Source: an uncultured Acidobacteriota bacterium (GTDB lineage Bacteria; Acidobacteriota; Blastocatellia; Pyrinomonadales; Pyrinomonadaceae). Taken from it: DNA of 43,419 nucleotides. The stretch spans positions 1,058-44,476 of the forward strand of contig CADEGD010000030.1 of the NCBI GenBank assembly GCA_902826795.1, given 5' to 3'. The first letter of the stretch is position 1. The number at the start of each line of letters is the position of its first letter. The position numbers and the translations under genes were made by a program. Of this stretch, positions 32,352 to 40,048 are shown in pieces. Under the pieces are notes generated by a model. That model was given only the letters and a program-made list of their open reading frames with translations. It was not told the DNA's origin and did no database searches.

Positions 32352-34559
32352 ATGGGCAACGCGGTCTACAACTTGTACGAATTCGGCGAGTTTCATCTCG
32401 ACGCCGAAACAGGTACGCTCTGGCGTGGCAGCGACCTCATATCACTCTCGCCCAAATCTTCTGAACTGCTCAGATTGCTCGTCCGGCAGGAGGGACGTAC
32501 CGTTTCAAAGCAGGAGATCTTCGACACGGTCTGGACGGGCACCTTCGTTGAGGACGGCGTTCTCACTCAAAACATTTACACTTTGCGCAACGCGCTCGGA
32601 CGCGACGAACACGGCCGACATTTCATCGAAACCGTTCCGCGTCGCGGCTACCGATTTGCCGGGCATCTGAGATCAGCTGAGAAAGTTGATGAAAGCGAGA
32701 TCGTTCCGGCCGAAACGCCGGCTTCGCCAGCAGCGCAGCCCGCTTTCGTTGCCGCACAAGCAGCCACGTCGAGTCATCGGTCGAATACTTATTTTCTTGC
32801 GGGTTTGGGAGTTTTGTTGCTGGCCGCGGTCGGGTTAGGTACGTATCTATATACCCGCCGCCCCGCCGAAAACGGCGAAGCCGCTTTCGCCCCGATCGAG
32901 CAGTTGAAATTTCAGAAGGTGACGGACAGCGGGGATGTCGTCTTCCCGACGATCTCACCGGATGGAAAGATGCTCGCCTATGTACGCCTTGACGAAGCCG
33001 AGTCGAGCGTATGGGTGAAACAGATAGGCGGGGGCAGCCCGCTTCGTATTCTGCCGCCGACGAGCAAAGGCTACCGCTCGCTCGTCTTTTCGCCTGACGG
33101 ACAGCATTTATATTTTCGCGAAGATACGGAAACCGCGCCTATCTACCAGACTCTTTCGCTCGGTGGCCCGCCAAAAAAGGTGGCCGAGAACGTGTGGAGC
33201 GATTTCAGCATCTCGCCGGACGGCTCCCGTTTCGCTTTTATCCGCCGCGATTCGGAGTTGGCCGAGCACCGGCTGGTTCTTGCGAATGTAAGCGGCGAGG
33301 GCGAAACTACGCTCGCCGCCAAGGCGGCTCCATGGGATTACCGCAGCGGAGCTCCGGCATGGTCACCGGACGGACTGAAGCTCGTCGTAGCCAGCGGTCA
33401 GCAGCGACGGTTCTTCCCGAAGCTTTTGATGATCGACACCGCCAGCGGGGAAGAGACGGAGATAGATATCCCACGGTGGCGAGCGATATTTCGCGTGCTT
33501 TGGATGCCGGACGGCGAGCGCCTGTTAATTACTGCTCGTGAGGCAAATGAGCCATACTCGCAAATATGGATGCTTGCCCTCACGGACGGCGGTATACGCC
33601 GCCTCACCAACGATCTCGAAAGCTATTTCTGGATGAGCATGACGGCGGAAGGCAAAGGTCTCGTCACCCGCCAACAACGCATCGTCTCTCACATATGGCT
33701 TCTGCCGGGCGGCGACATCACCCGGGCAAAGCAGCTAACCCAAGGCGAACGAACGCTTGACGGTTATGCCGGGCTCGCGTGGACACCCGACGACCGCATA
33801 GTTTTCAGCAGTTTTGCGAACAACGTAACCGACCTTCATTCGATCAACCCCGACGGTGCGGCTCGTGTGCAGCTCATTCAAAACGCCGGTCAGGACAACA
33901 CTGACCCGTCCATAGCCGCCGATGGAAGCAGCGTCGTTTTTACTTCAACCCGGACCGGCTCGCCGCAGATCTGGCGAATGGATATTGATGGCGACAATCA
34001 GCGACAGCTTACATTCGACGAGGCAAACAAGGAACGCTCGATTGCCGGCACACTCTCGCCAGACGGACGCGAGGTATATTTCATCAAGCTTGGCGGTGGA
34101 GCGGCCGCCATCTGGAAAATGCCCATCGAAGGAGGCCCGGCGTTAAAGGTTTCGAATCTGAAGGACGCGGCGGCCGAGTCGTTTGTCTCCGTTTCGCCGG
34201 ACGGTAAGTGGCTGGCCTATCGCCACGTTGCCAAACGCTCTGAAGTCCAAAACGAAGAACGCACGATACAGGTTGGCGTAATTGCTTCGGACGGTTCTGG
34301 TGAACCCAAGATCTTCGACCTCCCTATGCGACGATCGATGGTGCAGTGGACCCGGGATTCCTCGGCATTTTACTTCTCGCCCGGTCAATTCAATGAGTCC
34401 AGCATTGAATTGCAGTCCTTAAACGACCATACGGCTAAAAAGATTGTTGATTTTCCCGACCGCGTCTTTAGCTTCGCCTGGTCGCCCGACGGCAAAAGCC
34501 TCGCGGTCGCACGCGGTCGGCAGATGGGCGACGCGATACTGATCAGCAACCTGCCCTAG
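32352..34559 (+). CDS. Membrane-anchored winged-helix regulator with PD40/TolB beta-propeller
   Basis: A 735-residue protein with three parts. An OmpR/CadC-type winged-helix DNA-binding domain (about 5-105, ending FIETVPRRGYRF) comes first. A single membrane helix (about 148-170) follows. The rest is a large extracytoplasmic beta-propeller of PD40/WD40-like blades, each with an SPDG-type turn (ISPDGKMLAY, FSPDGQHLYF, ISPDGSRFAF, WSPDGLKLVV, WSPDGKSLAV). The arrangement is that of CadC/ToxR-like one-component regulators that sense a signal outside and bind DNA inside, in a form abundant in Acidobacteriota. The ligand is unknown. It is divergent from the secreted/LysM cluster and may control it. 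The end overlaps the convergent Panacea gene by 17 bases. Confidence 0.92.
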   Translation: MGNAVYNLYEFGEFHLDAETGTLWRGSDLISLSPKSSELLRLLVRQEGRTVSKQEIFDTVWTGTFVEDGVLTQNIYTLRNALGRDEHGRHFIETVPRRGYRFAGHLRSAEKVDESEIVPAETPASPAAQPAFVAAQAATSSHRSNTYFLAGLGVLLLAAVGLGTYLYTRRPAENGEAAFAPIEQLKFQKVTDSGDVVFPTISPDGKMLAYVRLDEAESSVWVKQIGGGSPLRILPPTSKGYRSLVFSPDGQHLYFREDTETAPIYQTLSLGGPPKKVAENVWSDFSISPDGSRFAFIRRDSELAEHRLVLANVSGEGETTLAAKAAPWDYRSGAPAWSPDGLKLVVASGQQRRFFPKLLMIDTASGEETEIDIPRWRAIFRVLWMPDGERLLITAREANEPYSQIWMLALTDGGIRRLTNDLESYFWMSMTAEGKGLVTRQQRIVSHIWLLPGGDITRAKQLTQGERTLDGYAGLAWTPDDRIVFSSFANNVTDLHSINPDGAARVQLIQNAGQDNTDPSIAADGSSVVFTSTRTGSPQIWRMDIDGDNQRQLTFDEANKERSIAGTLSPDGREVYFIKLGGGAAAIWKMPIEGGPALKVSNLKDAAAESFVSVSPDGKWLAYRHVAKRSEVQNEERTIQVGVIASDGSGEPKIFDLPMRRSMVQWTRDSSAFYFSPGQFNESSIELQSLNDHTAKKIVDFPDRVFSFAWSPDGKSLAVARGRQMGDAILISNLP

Positions 34560-35382
34560 GAAGTTTTTTTAGCAGATCTTGGGGTGGCAACGTTTTAAGG
34601 AACTGTGCGTAAGCATAGGCGATCCGCTCGCCCGGTCGCGTGTCTTTATATGCCTTCTCTTCGTGCGAACGATCGGTGATCGCCGATGTAGACAGACTCC
34701 CGTAATTCTCGGCCACCCAATCGAGTATCTGCCGATCATTCTCATCTAAAACATCCAAAACTTCATTGCCCGGCTTGATCAAACGAACCGACGGGTCTTT
34801 GTCGGGCATTCCCGCAGACTGTACTGCCCCAAGCTTGACCGCGTGCTCGATCATATCCTCGAACCGGTCCGGAACGGGCCCATAAGGAAGGTTGACGTAT
34901 TGAGCGCCCGAGAGCCCGCGGCCGGTCAGATAGAAGCCGGTCATGTCAGCGTAAAAGAGAAGCTTGTTGAGTTTCGTCTTATAAAGCTCGATGCCTTTGT
35001 TCGCGAAATGCCCCATCATCGCAGCTAGCCGATCGGCCGAAAGCATTCGGTTGCCCGAGAACATCGGATGAAGATCGTCCGCATTCGCCTGAACCGTTTC
35101 GGGCGCGACATCGGATGTCGGAGCATCAACTCGCTCAAGCATTCGCGCAAACTCGGACGCTTCGTGAGACCCGGGCTGAGTCAGCAATTCGGTTACCTCT
35201 TCGAGGACCACGTCGAAGCGTTGGTCAAGCCATCGCTGCAAAGCGATCGAAACTGCCTCGTGTTTGTGCTCTTGCCGGTGCTCGCGCCAATAGTATGAAC
35301 TGATCGCGACGGATGCCTTTTTCAAGAAACGCTCTGGTATGCGGACGTTCCATGCCCGCTGAGAAGAGGTAGCTGAAGTCAT
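34543..35382 (-). CDS. Panacea (SocA-like, DUF4065) domain protein
   Basis: A 279-residue protein. The C-terminal half (about 120-230) has the Panacea signature: LYKTKLNKLLFYADMTGFYL, then the SGAQYVNLPYGPVPDRFEDM segment. This domain is known from the SocA antitoxin/ClpXP adaptor and from many toxin-antitoxin pairs, where it is the neutralising partner. The N-terminal 90 residues are charged and helical (IPERFLKKASVAISSYYWREH...) and unfamiliar; they may hold a DNA-binding or target-binding part. It follows the primase-HAD gene by 69 bases on the same strand and is the last gene of the repair island. No typical toxin adjoins it. No clear Shine-Dalgarno is seen before the ATG. Confidence 0.88.
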   Translation of the reverse strand: MTSATSSQRAWNVRIPERFLKKASVAISSYYWREHRQEHKHEAVSIALQRWLDQRFDVVLEEVTELLTQPGSHEASEFARMLERVDAPTSDVAPETVQANADDLHPMFSGNRMLSADRLAAMMGHFANKGIELYKTKLNKLLFYADMTGFYLTGRGLSGAQYVNLPYGPVPDRFEDMIEHAVKLGAVQSAGMPDKDPSVRLIKPGNEVLDVLDENDRQILDWVAENYGSLSTSAITDRSHEEKAYKDTRPGERIAYAYAQFLKTLPPQDLLKKLPRAGC

Positions 35383-35451
35383 AAGCAGATGAGGCCAGGA
35401 AACGGCGCTTCGGCAAATGTTAGCGAATAACCGTCGCGGATGTAAACAAAT

Positions 35452-36741
35452 TTATTCGACCTTACCGCGATGAAGATTGAATTTCGGCTCACGGACGGAG
35501 GCTTTGAGCGGCTTTCGTTTGAGCAATTCGCGAAGGTTCTTTTCGGCGACGGCGTAAGCGTCAGGCTGATATTGCGGCGAGCATACGACCGCTCGATCGT
35601 CGATAAAAGCATTTACGCGAGGCTTGCCTTGCCCGACGTATACGTCTGAAAAAGGGAATCCGTGTTTCTCGAGCCAGTCGATAACCCGAACCCGCATCTG
35701 CCCTGCATTGAGCGTTTGCATGAACTCGCTGTCGGCTCCCGGCTCTTCCGAACATCGGCCGGTGAAGATCACAATATCGGCGAATTTGGCTATTTTCTTA
35801 GCAAACTCCAAAGCTCCCGGAAGCGGCGGGCCAATATTTTCCGAGCCGTCCCAGCCATGATATTCCGCCAGCACACCGTCAAGATCGAGAGCGACCCGCA
35901 TCTTTTTCGACTTCGGTGCAGCTTTTTTCTTCGGCGGCGGCGGAGCGACCTCACGCATCTTTGCCGGACGCTTACTCGAGCGCTTCGGGAGTTTGCCGGG
36001 AATGGTCGCAAGCATGACTTCGATCGCCTCGCCGGCCTCAAGCCATTGCGTTTCGCCGAGCGGATCGAAATTCCAAAAGCGGTTGTAATGCGGCCGTCGC
36101 GGATGGCGGCCCGGAAGCCGCAGCGTATATGGAAGTGAATCCGGATCGACCTCGCGTCGCGGAGGGAAGATTTCCGGCTTTTTGATCAGCCCGAAATCGA
36201 GATAGTCCGAGCGGATCTCGTTCGCGTAGTCGTAAACATCGGCAAGCGGATATTCCTTATCGAGCAGCGTCCACACGTGATAGCCGCCGACTCCGTTGCT
36301 GTCCATCAGCCACGGGTCCAGCCCGTCCGCCTGTATCCGCGTCGCCCATTCCAGCGCCGCGTTGAAATTGGCTTGAGCTAGCTCGCCCGCGTTGACGGCT
36401 TTGTCATCATGAAGGTCGATATCAATCGCGAACCATTTCGCCGTCGAATGATCGCTTATCGAATGCAGTCCGATCAGATGTCCGGCCTGCTTACCCGAGA
36501 AATGCCGCTTCAGCTTATCGATCGTCACCATATCGGTACCGAGCTTTCGCCGCTCCGGTATCGGCAGCATCACCACCTTCACATCGCCGTGCGACACCGT
36601 GTATTGGCTCCAAACATCCCGCCGGTTTACCAGCCGCTCCATCGCCCATTCCGCCAACTGCGGCGAATAGTTATGCCACTCGTGCGCCACCCACAAGAGA
36701 TGCTTGTTCTTCTGAAACTCGAACCAAGGAGCTTGAGCCAT
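35452..36741 (-). CDS. AEP (TOTE-type) primase-polymerase fused to a HAD phosphatase domain
   Basis: A 429-residue, two-domain protein. Residues about 1-245 match the archaeo-eukaryotic primase fold as found in TOTE-type systems. The metal-binding acidic pair is D107/D109 in FAIDIDLHD, the nucleotide-binding motif is S148-NGVGGYH155, and further conserved segments are IFPPRREVD and LRLPGRHPRRPHYNRFW. A Lys/Pro-rich linker (250-281) leads to a HAD domain with motif I D286-L-D288 (DLDGVLAEY), motif II T327 (IFTGR) and motifs III/IV K373 and D381-D382 (FIDDRAV). A polymerase or primase joined to a phosphatase suggests gap filling plus removal of blocking 3' phosphates at broken ends; this is inference. 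It begins 3 bases after the ligase stop. Confidence 0.88.
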   Translation of the reverse strand: MAQAPWFEFQKNKHLLWVAHEWHNYSPQLAEWAMERLVNRRDVWSQYTVSHGDVKVVMLPIPERRKLGTDMVTIDKLKRHFSGKQAGHLIGLHSISDHSTAKWFAIDIDLHDDKAVNAGELAQANFNAALEWATRIQADGLDPWLMDSNGVGGYHVWTLLDKEYPLADVYDYANEIRSDYLDFGLIKKPEIFPPRREVDPDSLPYTLRLPGRHPRRPHYNRFWNFDPLGETQWLEAGEAIEVMLATIPGKLPKRSSKRPAKMREVAPPPPKKKAAPKSKKMRVALDLDGVLAEYHGWDGSENIGPPLPGALEFAKKIAKFADIVIFTGRCSEEPGADSEFMQTLNAGQMRVRVIDWLEKHGFPFSDVYVGQGKPRVNAFIDDRAVVCSPQYQPDAYAVAEKNLRELLKRKPLKASVREPKFNLHRGKVE

Positions 36742-36744
36742 CTC

Positions 36745-38199
36745 TTATGCAGCTTTCTCCCAACCGCTTACAAAATATTTTGCGGCCATCGCGTCGAACA
36801 TCGCCTTGGCGGATCTCTCGCTGCTGGCGACCTTGATATCGCGTTCGAGCGGAGTCTTGCGGTTCGGGCTGAAGTCGGTGAGGTAGACGACGTATGGTGG
36901 GAATTCGCTGGAATCCTCCTTGTTCGTCTTCCAGATCATCAGCTTCCGCACCATCAGATTTTCCTTCATCGTCTTGGTAAAAACGACGCGGTCGATCAGC
37001 TTGCTCGGACTCTTTCGCGACGTATCTGCCGAGGCGTCGGCATCTCTCACATCTACAAGGTCGGTCACTTGCTTGATGCTCGTTTCCTCGGCGCTGGCGG
37101 TCTTGTCGTCGCGGATGCGTATGAACTGCGGCGAGATGACGCTCACGAGCGGCATACGCGAAAGCGCCGTGTACTTCTTGCCGTTCCAATCGAGCACCAT
37201 TCGATTTACCGGGCCGCCGCGTGAGCGTTCGGCGATCATATCGAGGCACGACATCTCGATCACCGGCCCCGGCTTGATCATCTCGTAGGCGACGTAATCA
37301 TTATTTACCGCCACGTAGTCAGACGGCACAATCTGTTTCTTAAAATCGGCGACGATCTTCTTGCGTTCGTCGTCGGTAAATCCGCCGCCGACTCGCGTCA
37401 GCTCCTGATACGTTCCATCCGGCCGGACGACCGCGACGAGCAGATCGTGGAGCATTCCCTTGCGGTTTTCGGTACCTTCCGAATATCCGATGATCGCGGC
37501 GTCGATCGTATGCTTCGCCTTGATCTTATACATCCCAGCCTTGTCATGGCGGACGACGATACCTTCGGCTCCTTGGCCGACGACCCAATCGACATACAGC
37601 TCCATTATCGATTCGGTCTTGTGGACTTCCTTGTGCTCGACCGGCTGAACGCGCTTTGCCTTGCCGAAGAATTTATCGAGCGACGTGAAGACCTTCTTAA
37701 CCTCGGTGACTGGCTTGCCGTCGAGCTCAACGAGATCGAAAACGGCGAGCGACAGCCGCTCCATATCAGCCTTCGACGAAGGCGATCGAAGTACGCCGAC
37801 GACCTGCTCAAGCGAACGAACGGTCGCGACCGCATCCGGCAGAAAATATTCAGCCGCGAGTACGCAAGATTTTACCTTCGCTTTCTTGAGCTTTTCGCCG
37901 ACTTCATCGAGACAGGGAAGTCCGGTGCGGACGGTGCCGCTTGGATGGATGGAAATAGTGTTCTCGCCGTCGAAAAAGACGAGGCAGAACTCGCCATCGT
38001 ACTTTCGCGTGACGAACCAGCCGCGGGCCGCGTGGATCTTCCCGATGTCCGCGCCCGAAACCGCACGCATCGCCGTTCCAAGCTTGCGCTTATAGTCGAC
38101 CGCCTTCGCCTGCATTGACGGGTCGTTAAGGTCCGACGCCTTGCCGATCAGGTAATCGAACTTGCCCTTAAATTTCTTCTTGTCGTATCCCGCGTCCAT
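36745..38199 (-). CDS. ATP-dependent DNA ligase with extra C-terminal domain
   Basis: A 484-residue ligase of the covalent nucleotidyltransferase superfamily. Motif I is K66-YDGE with the adenylated lysine, motif III has E117 (LAAEYF), motif IIIa is FDLVELDG, motif IV is EGIVVR (E212) and motif V is K225-I-K227 in YKIKAKH. An OB-fold follows (about 250-370). It should seal nicked DNA using ATP, or possibly RNA-containing ends. Beyond about residue 395 there is a Ser/Asp-rich linker and then an 85-residue region (RVVFTKTMKENLMVRKLMIW ... KYFVSGWEKAA) that I do not recognise from LigB, LigC or LigD. It is 3 bases before the primase-HAD gene, so the two are co-expressed. No Shine-Dalgarno is seen; a hairpin lies 6 bases before the ATG. 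Confidence 0.92.
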   Translation of the reverse strand: MDAGYDKKKFKGKFDYLIGKASDLNDPSMQAKAVDYKRKLGTAMRAVSGADIGKIHAARGWFVTRKYDGEFCLVFFDGENTISIHPSGTVRTGLPCLDEVGEKLKKAKVKSCVLAAEYFLPDAVATVRSLEQVVGVLRSPSSKADMERLSLAVFDLVELDGKPVTEVKKVFTSLDKFFGKAKRVQPVEHKEVHKTESIMELYVDWVVGQGAEGIVVRHDKAGMYKIKAKHTIDAAIIGYSEGTENRKGMLHDLLVAVVRPDGTYQELTRVGGGFTDDERKKIVADFKKQIVPSDYVAVNNDYVAYEMIKPGPVIEMSCLDMIAERSRGGPVNRMVLDWNGKKYTALSRMPLVSVISPQFIRIRDDKTASAEETSIKQVTDLVDVRDADASADTSRKSPSKLIDRVVFTKTMKENLMVRKLMIWKTNKEDSSEFPPYVVYLTDFSPNRKTPLERDIKVASSERSAKAMFDAMAAKYFVSGWEKAA

Positions 38200-38205
38200 A
38201 TTCGT

Positions 38206-38336
38206 ACAACAGACTTTCTAGTCTGTTGTGTTGGCTGAGAGAAACCTCAACCGAGATCGATTTCCTCCACAGTTTCTTGCTGCTACCGGAACAGGCTGGA
38301 AAGCCTGTTCTACTCGCGACACGAAAGCCTGTTCTA
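38206..38336. repeat. Palindromic repeats between the ligase gene and its upstream neighbour
   Basis: Three related units: a perfect 10-bp hairpin with loop TTCT (38206-38229, ACAACAGACT/AGTCTGTTGT), a 9-bp hairpin with loop GGAA (38289-38310, GAACAGGCT/AGCCTGTTC), and a half copy of AAAGCCTGTTCTAC (38323-38336, first seen at 38300-38313). The last overlaps the stop codon of the 231-residue protein. These are extragenic palindromes distinct from the GGCAAGCA family. Confidence 0.85.
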
Positions 38337-39029
38337 CAGTGCCGGCCGCTTCAACTCCATATTCGACATATGCAGCAGCAGGCAGTAACTGTCCCCTTTC
38401 ACGCGGCCTTCGAGGAACGCGTTGTAAGGCTTGCCGCCGCGGTTCATTACGAGCGGCTCGTCCCCCTTGTCGCCGCCGCGAAGCAGGAGCAGCGAATCGC
38501 GTTTCGCGAGGTCCTCGGCCATCTGATAAAGGAAGTCGAACGTGAGGCCGTTTACATGTACTACCTGCTTCGTGTTCGTAAACACGAATCGCTTCACGGC
38601 TTCTTCTTTTTTAATGAACTTCCCCGTCCATCGAACCGGGATCTCCGCATTCATGTTCTGCGTGCTTTTCACACGAGGCCGCCGGGTCTTTAATTCTCCG
38701 TCGGGTTCATAGACAAGTTCGAATTCCTCAACCAGATGCACGATGCCTTTCGGCGATACATAGACCTTGGACGTGTCGGTCAGGAACATTCCCGTCAGAT
38801 CCATGTCGATCTCCGGGTCGTCCTTTACCAACGCCTTCGCCACCTTGTTCAGATCCTTGTGCTTCTTCAAAAGCACCGGGAGTTTGTGCTCCGAATCCGC
38901 CTTCAGCACCCGCACATTCGCGGTCGGCTTGCCTTTACCGTCCACATACCGAACCTCGCGCTTGCCGTAAAGTGTCTCCACCGCCACGACCGCATCCCGA
39001 TTCTGAGCATTGCTAATATTTATTGCCAT
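38334..39029 (-). CDS. Repair-island protein of unknown function, 231 residues
   Basis: A soluble, mixed alpha/beta protein. Its N-terminal part (LYGKREVRYVDGKGKP, then ANVRVLKADS) is clearly related to the first gene of the island (LYGRVEVEAFDEKGKP, then ELKVLAAD). The middle has SKVYVSPKGIVHLVEEFEL, and the C-terminal part reads GLTFDFLYQMAEDL ... GGKPYNAFLEGRVKG ... CLLLHMSNMELKRP, which looks like a conserved domain but one I cannot name. I see no Ku-like sequence. Its place just before the ligase suggests a DNA-end or nick-binding partner; this is inference. No Shine-Dalgarno precedes the ATG. A palindrome begins 2 bases upstream, and the stop codon lies inside another repeat. Confidence 0.85.
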   Translation of the reverse strand: MAINISNAQNRDAVVAVETLYGKREVRYVDGKGKPTANVRVLKADSEHKLPVLLKKHKDLNKVAKALVKDDPEIDMDLTGMFLTDTSKVYVSPKGIVHLVEEFELVYEPDGELKTRRPRVKSTQNMNAEIPVRWTGKFIKKEEAVKRFVFTNTKQVVHVNGLTFDFLYQMAEDLAKRDSLLLLRGGDKGDEPLVMNRGGKPYNAFLEGRVKGDSYCLLLHMSNMELKRPAL

Positions 39030-39031
39030 AT

Positions 39032-39083
39032 GGAACGCGGACTTAAGTCCGCTTCCTTAAAAACACGCGAACTAAAGTTCGCG
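39032..39083. repeat. Two adjacent palindromes in the repair island
   Basis: GCGGACTTAAGTCCGC (39037-39052) is a perfect 16-nt palindrome flanked by GGAA/TTCC that extend its stem. CGCGAACTAAAGTTCGCG (39066-39083) forms an 8-bp stem with a 2-nt loop. They fill most of the 60-base gap between the two related genes and end 2 bases before the ATG of the second. Confidence 0.85.
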
Positions 39084-39089
39084 TTCCTT

Positions 39090-39701
39090 TCACAACAGAT
39101 CGAAACTAATATCGTCCGCAGATATCTCGACCTCTTCCTGCGGTTCGAGAACCGACGCCTGGTTCAGCTTCAGGTAATCGACGTCGCCATCCTTTCCGAT
39201 GATCATGAATGCATCTTTGCCGTTGCCGACGACGTAGGCCGCATCGTGTTCGATGCCGCCGCGGTAGCTGAACGGGAATTTATACATCTGGCCGCTCTCA
39301 AGGTGATCGGTGAGATATTCGATGTCCGATTCCTCGGCCGGATCGAGAACATAGACCGATTTAACGACGAGCCCGAGATAATCGTCGACCTCGGCTTTAT
39401 CCAGCACATTCGTTTGGCCGAAAGAAGCTTCGACCTTCGTCAGTTCTTTGCCGTCGAGATCGACCGGAACAAGCTCCGCACGATCGATCGAATCGCCCTT
39501 CTCGTTCACGACCTCAAGAGCAGATCCGCCTTTCTCGATCAGCGTTTTGCCGTCTGCCGCAAGTACCTTCAGCTCTGCCGGTTTGCCCTTTTCATCGAAC
39601 GCCTCGACTTCGACGCGCCCGTAAAGGTCGTCTCGGTCGATGCGTGTGATCATCACCTCAAACTCGTTTCCGTCCAACGATAAACGCAGAGCCTTCGCCA
39701 T
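39090..39701 (-). CDS. First gene of the repair island, 203 residues, unknown function
   Basis: An acidic, beta-rich soluble protein without signal or membrane segments. The N-terminal 60 residues share the motif LYG[RK]xEVxxxDxKGKP and VLxAD with the next gene, showing common ancestry of at least that region. The rest (VDDYLGLVVKSVYVLDPAEESD ... GQMYKFPFSYRGG ... DAFMIIGKDGDVDYLKL) is unfamiliar. In Ku-LigD systems the gene next to the ligase binds DNA ends; this protein could play that part, but no Ku signature is present. The ATG is preceded by the weak AAGAAAAG. The 45-bp double palindrome at 39847-39891, 146 bases upstream, matches the one before uvrC. Confidence 0.85.
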   Translation of the reverse strand: MAKALRLSLDGNEFEVMITRIDRDDLYGRVEVEAFDEKGKPAELKVLAADGKTLIEKGGSALEVVNEKGDSIDRAELVPVDLDGKELTKVEASFGQTNVLDKAEVDDYLGLVVKSVYVLDPAEESDIEYLTDHLESGQMYKFPFSYRGGIEHDAAYVVGNGKDAFMIIGKDGDVDYLKLNQASVLEPQEEVEISADDISFDLL

Positions 39702-39846
39702 CTTTTCTTTGCTCTAATATGCCTGTATCGAACTGCTTAGGGCAAGTGTGTCTATTTCTGAGCTTTCTTCCTCAGTCGGACGTAGTTGACCGAAACGGTT
39801 TCCATACTAAAAAACGGAAACTGTAGAAATCTCCCGTAAGTTGTTT

Positions 39847-39891
39847 GTTCCGTTCCATTTCGCGTGAGGCTTAATTTGTTCCATTTGGAAC
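39847..39891. promoter_or_regulatory. Putative double operator upstream of the repair island
   Basis: The perfect palindrome GTTCCATTTGGAAC lies at 39878-39891 and the imperfect partner GTTCCGTTCCATTTCGCG starts at 39847. Spacing, order and orientation toward the gene are as in the uvrC copy. The nonamer GTTCCATTT occurs twice here, 26 bp apart. A 12-bp inverted repeat (39834-39929) encloses the whole element. The distance to the first start codon (146 bases) is longer than at uvrC. Confidence 0.6.
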
Positions 39892-40048
39892 GCGTTCATA
39901 GACTTACAAGAACTTTCAACAACTTACGGTCTGTCTTGCTTCGTTCGTCATGGCCGGTTCCACTCGGAATTCGGACGAAGGGCTGCGATAAACTTTCAAA
40001 AAACTACAAGAGTCTGTACATGATATTTCAAAGACCGGCACCCCTGAA

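Noticed and set aside
38334..39701. Ku homology for the two small repair-island proteins
   Set aside because: The gene context invites it, but I could not align either protein with the conserved bacterial Ku core by eye, so they are left as unknown.
39845..39891. parS, dif or transposon end as explanation for the GTTCC element
   Set aside because: The sequence does not match the known parS or dif consensus, and both copies sit in promoter regions of repair genes rather than at repeat-bounded insertions.
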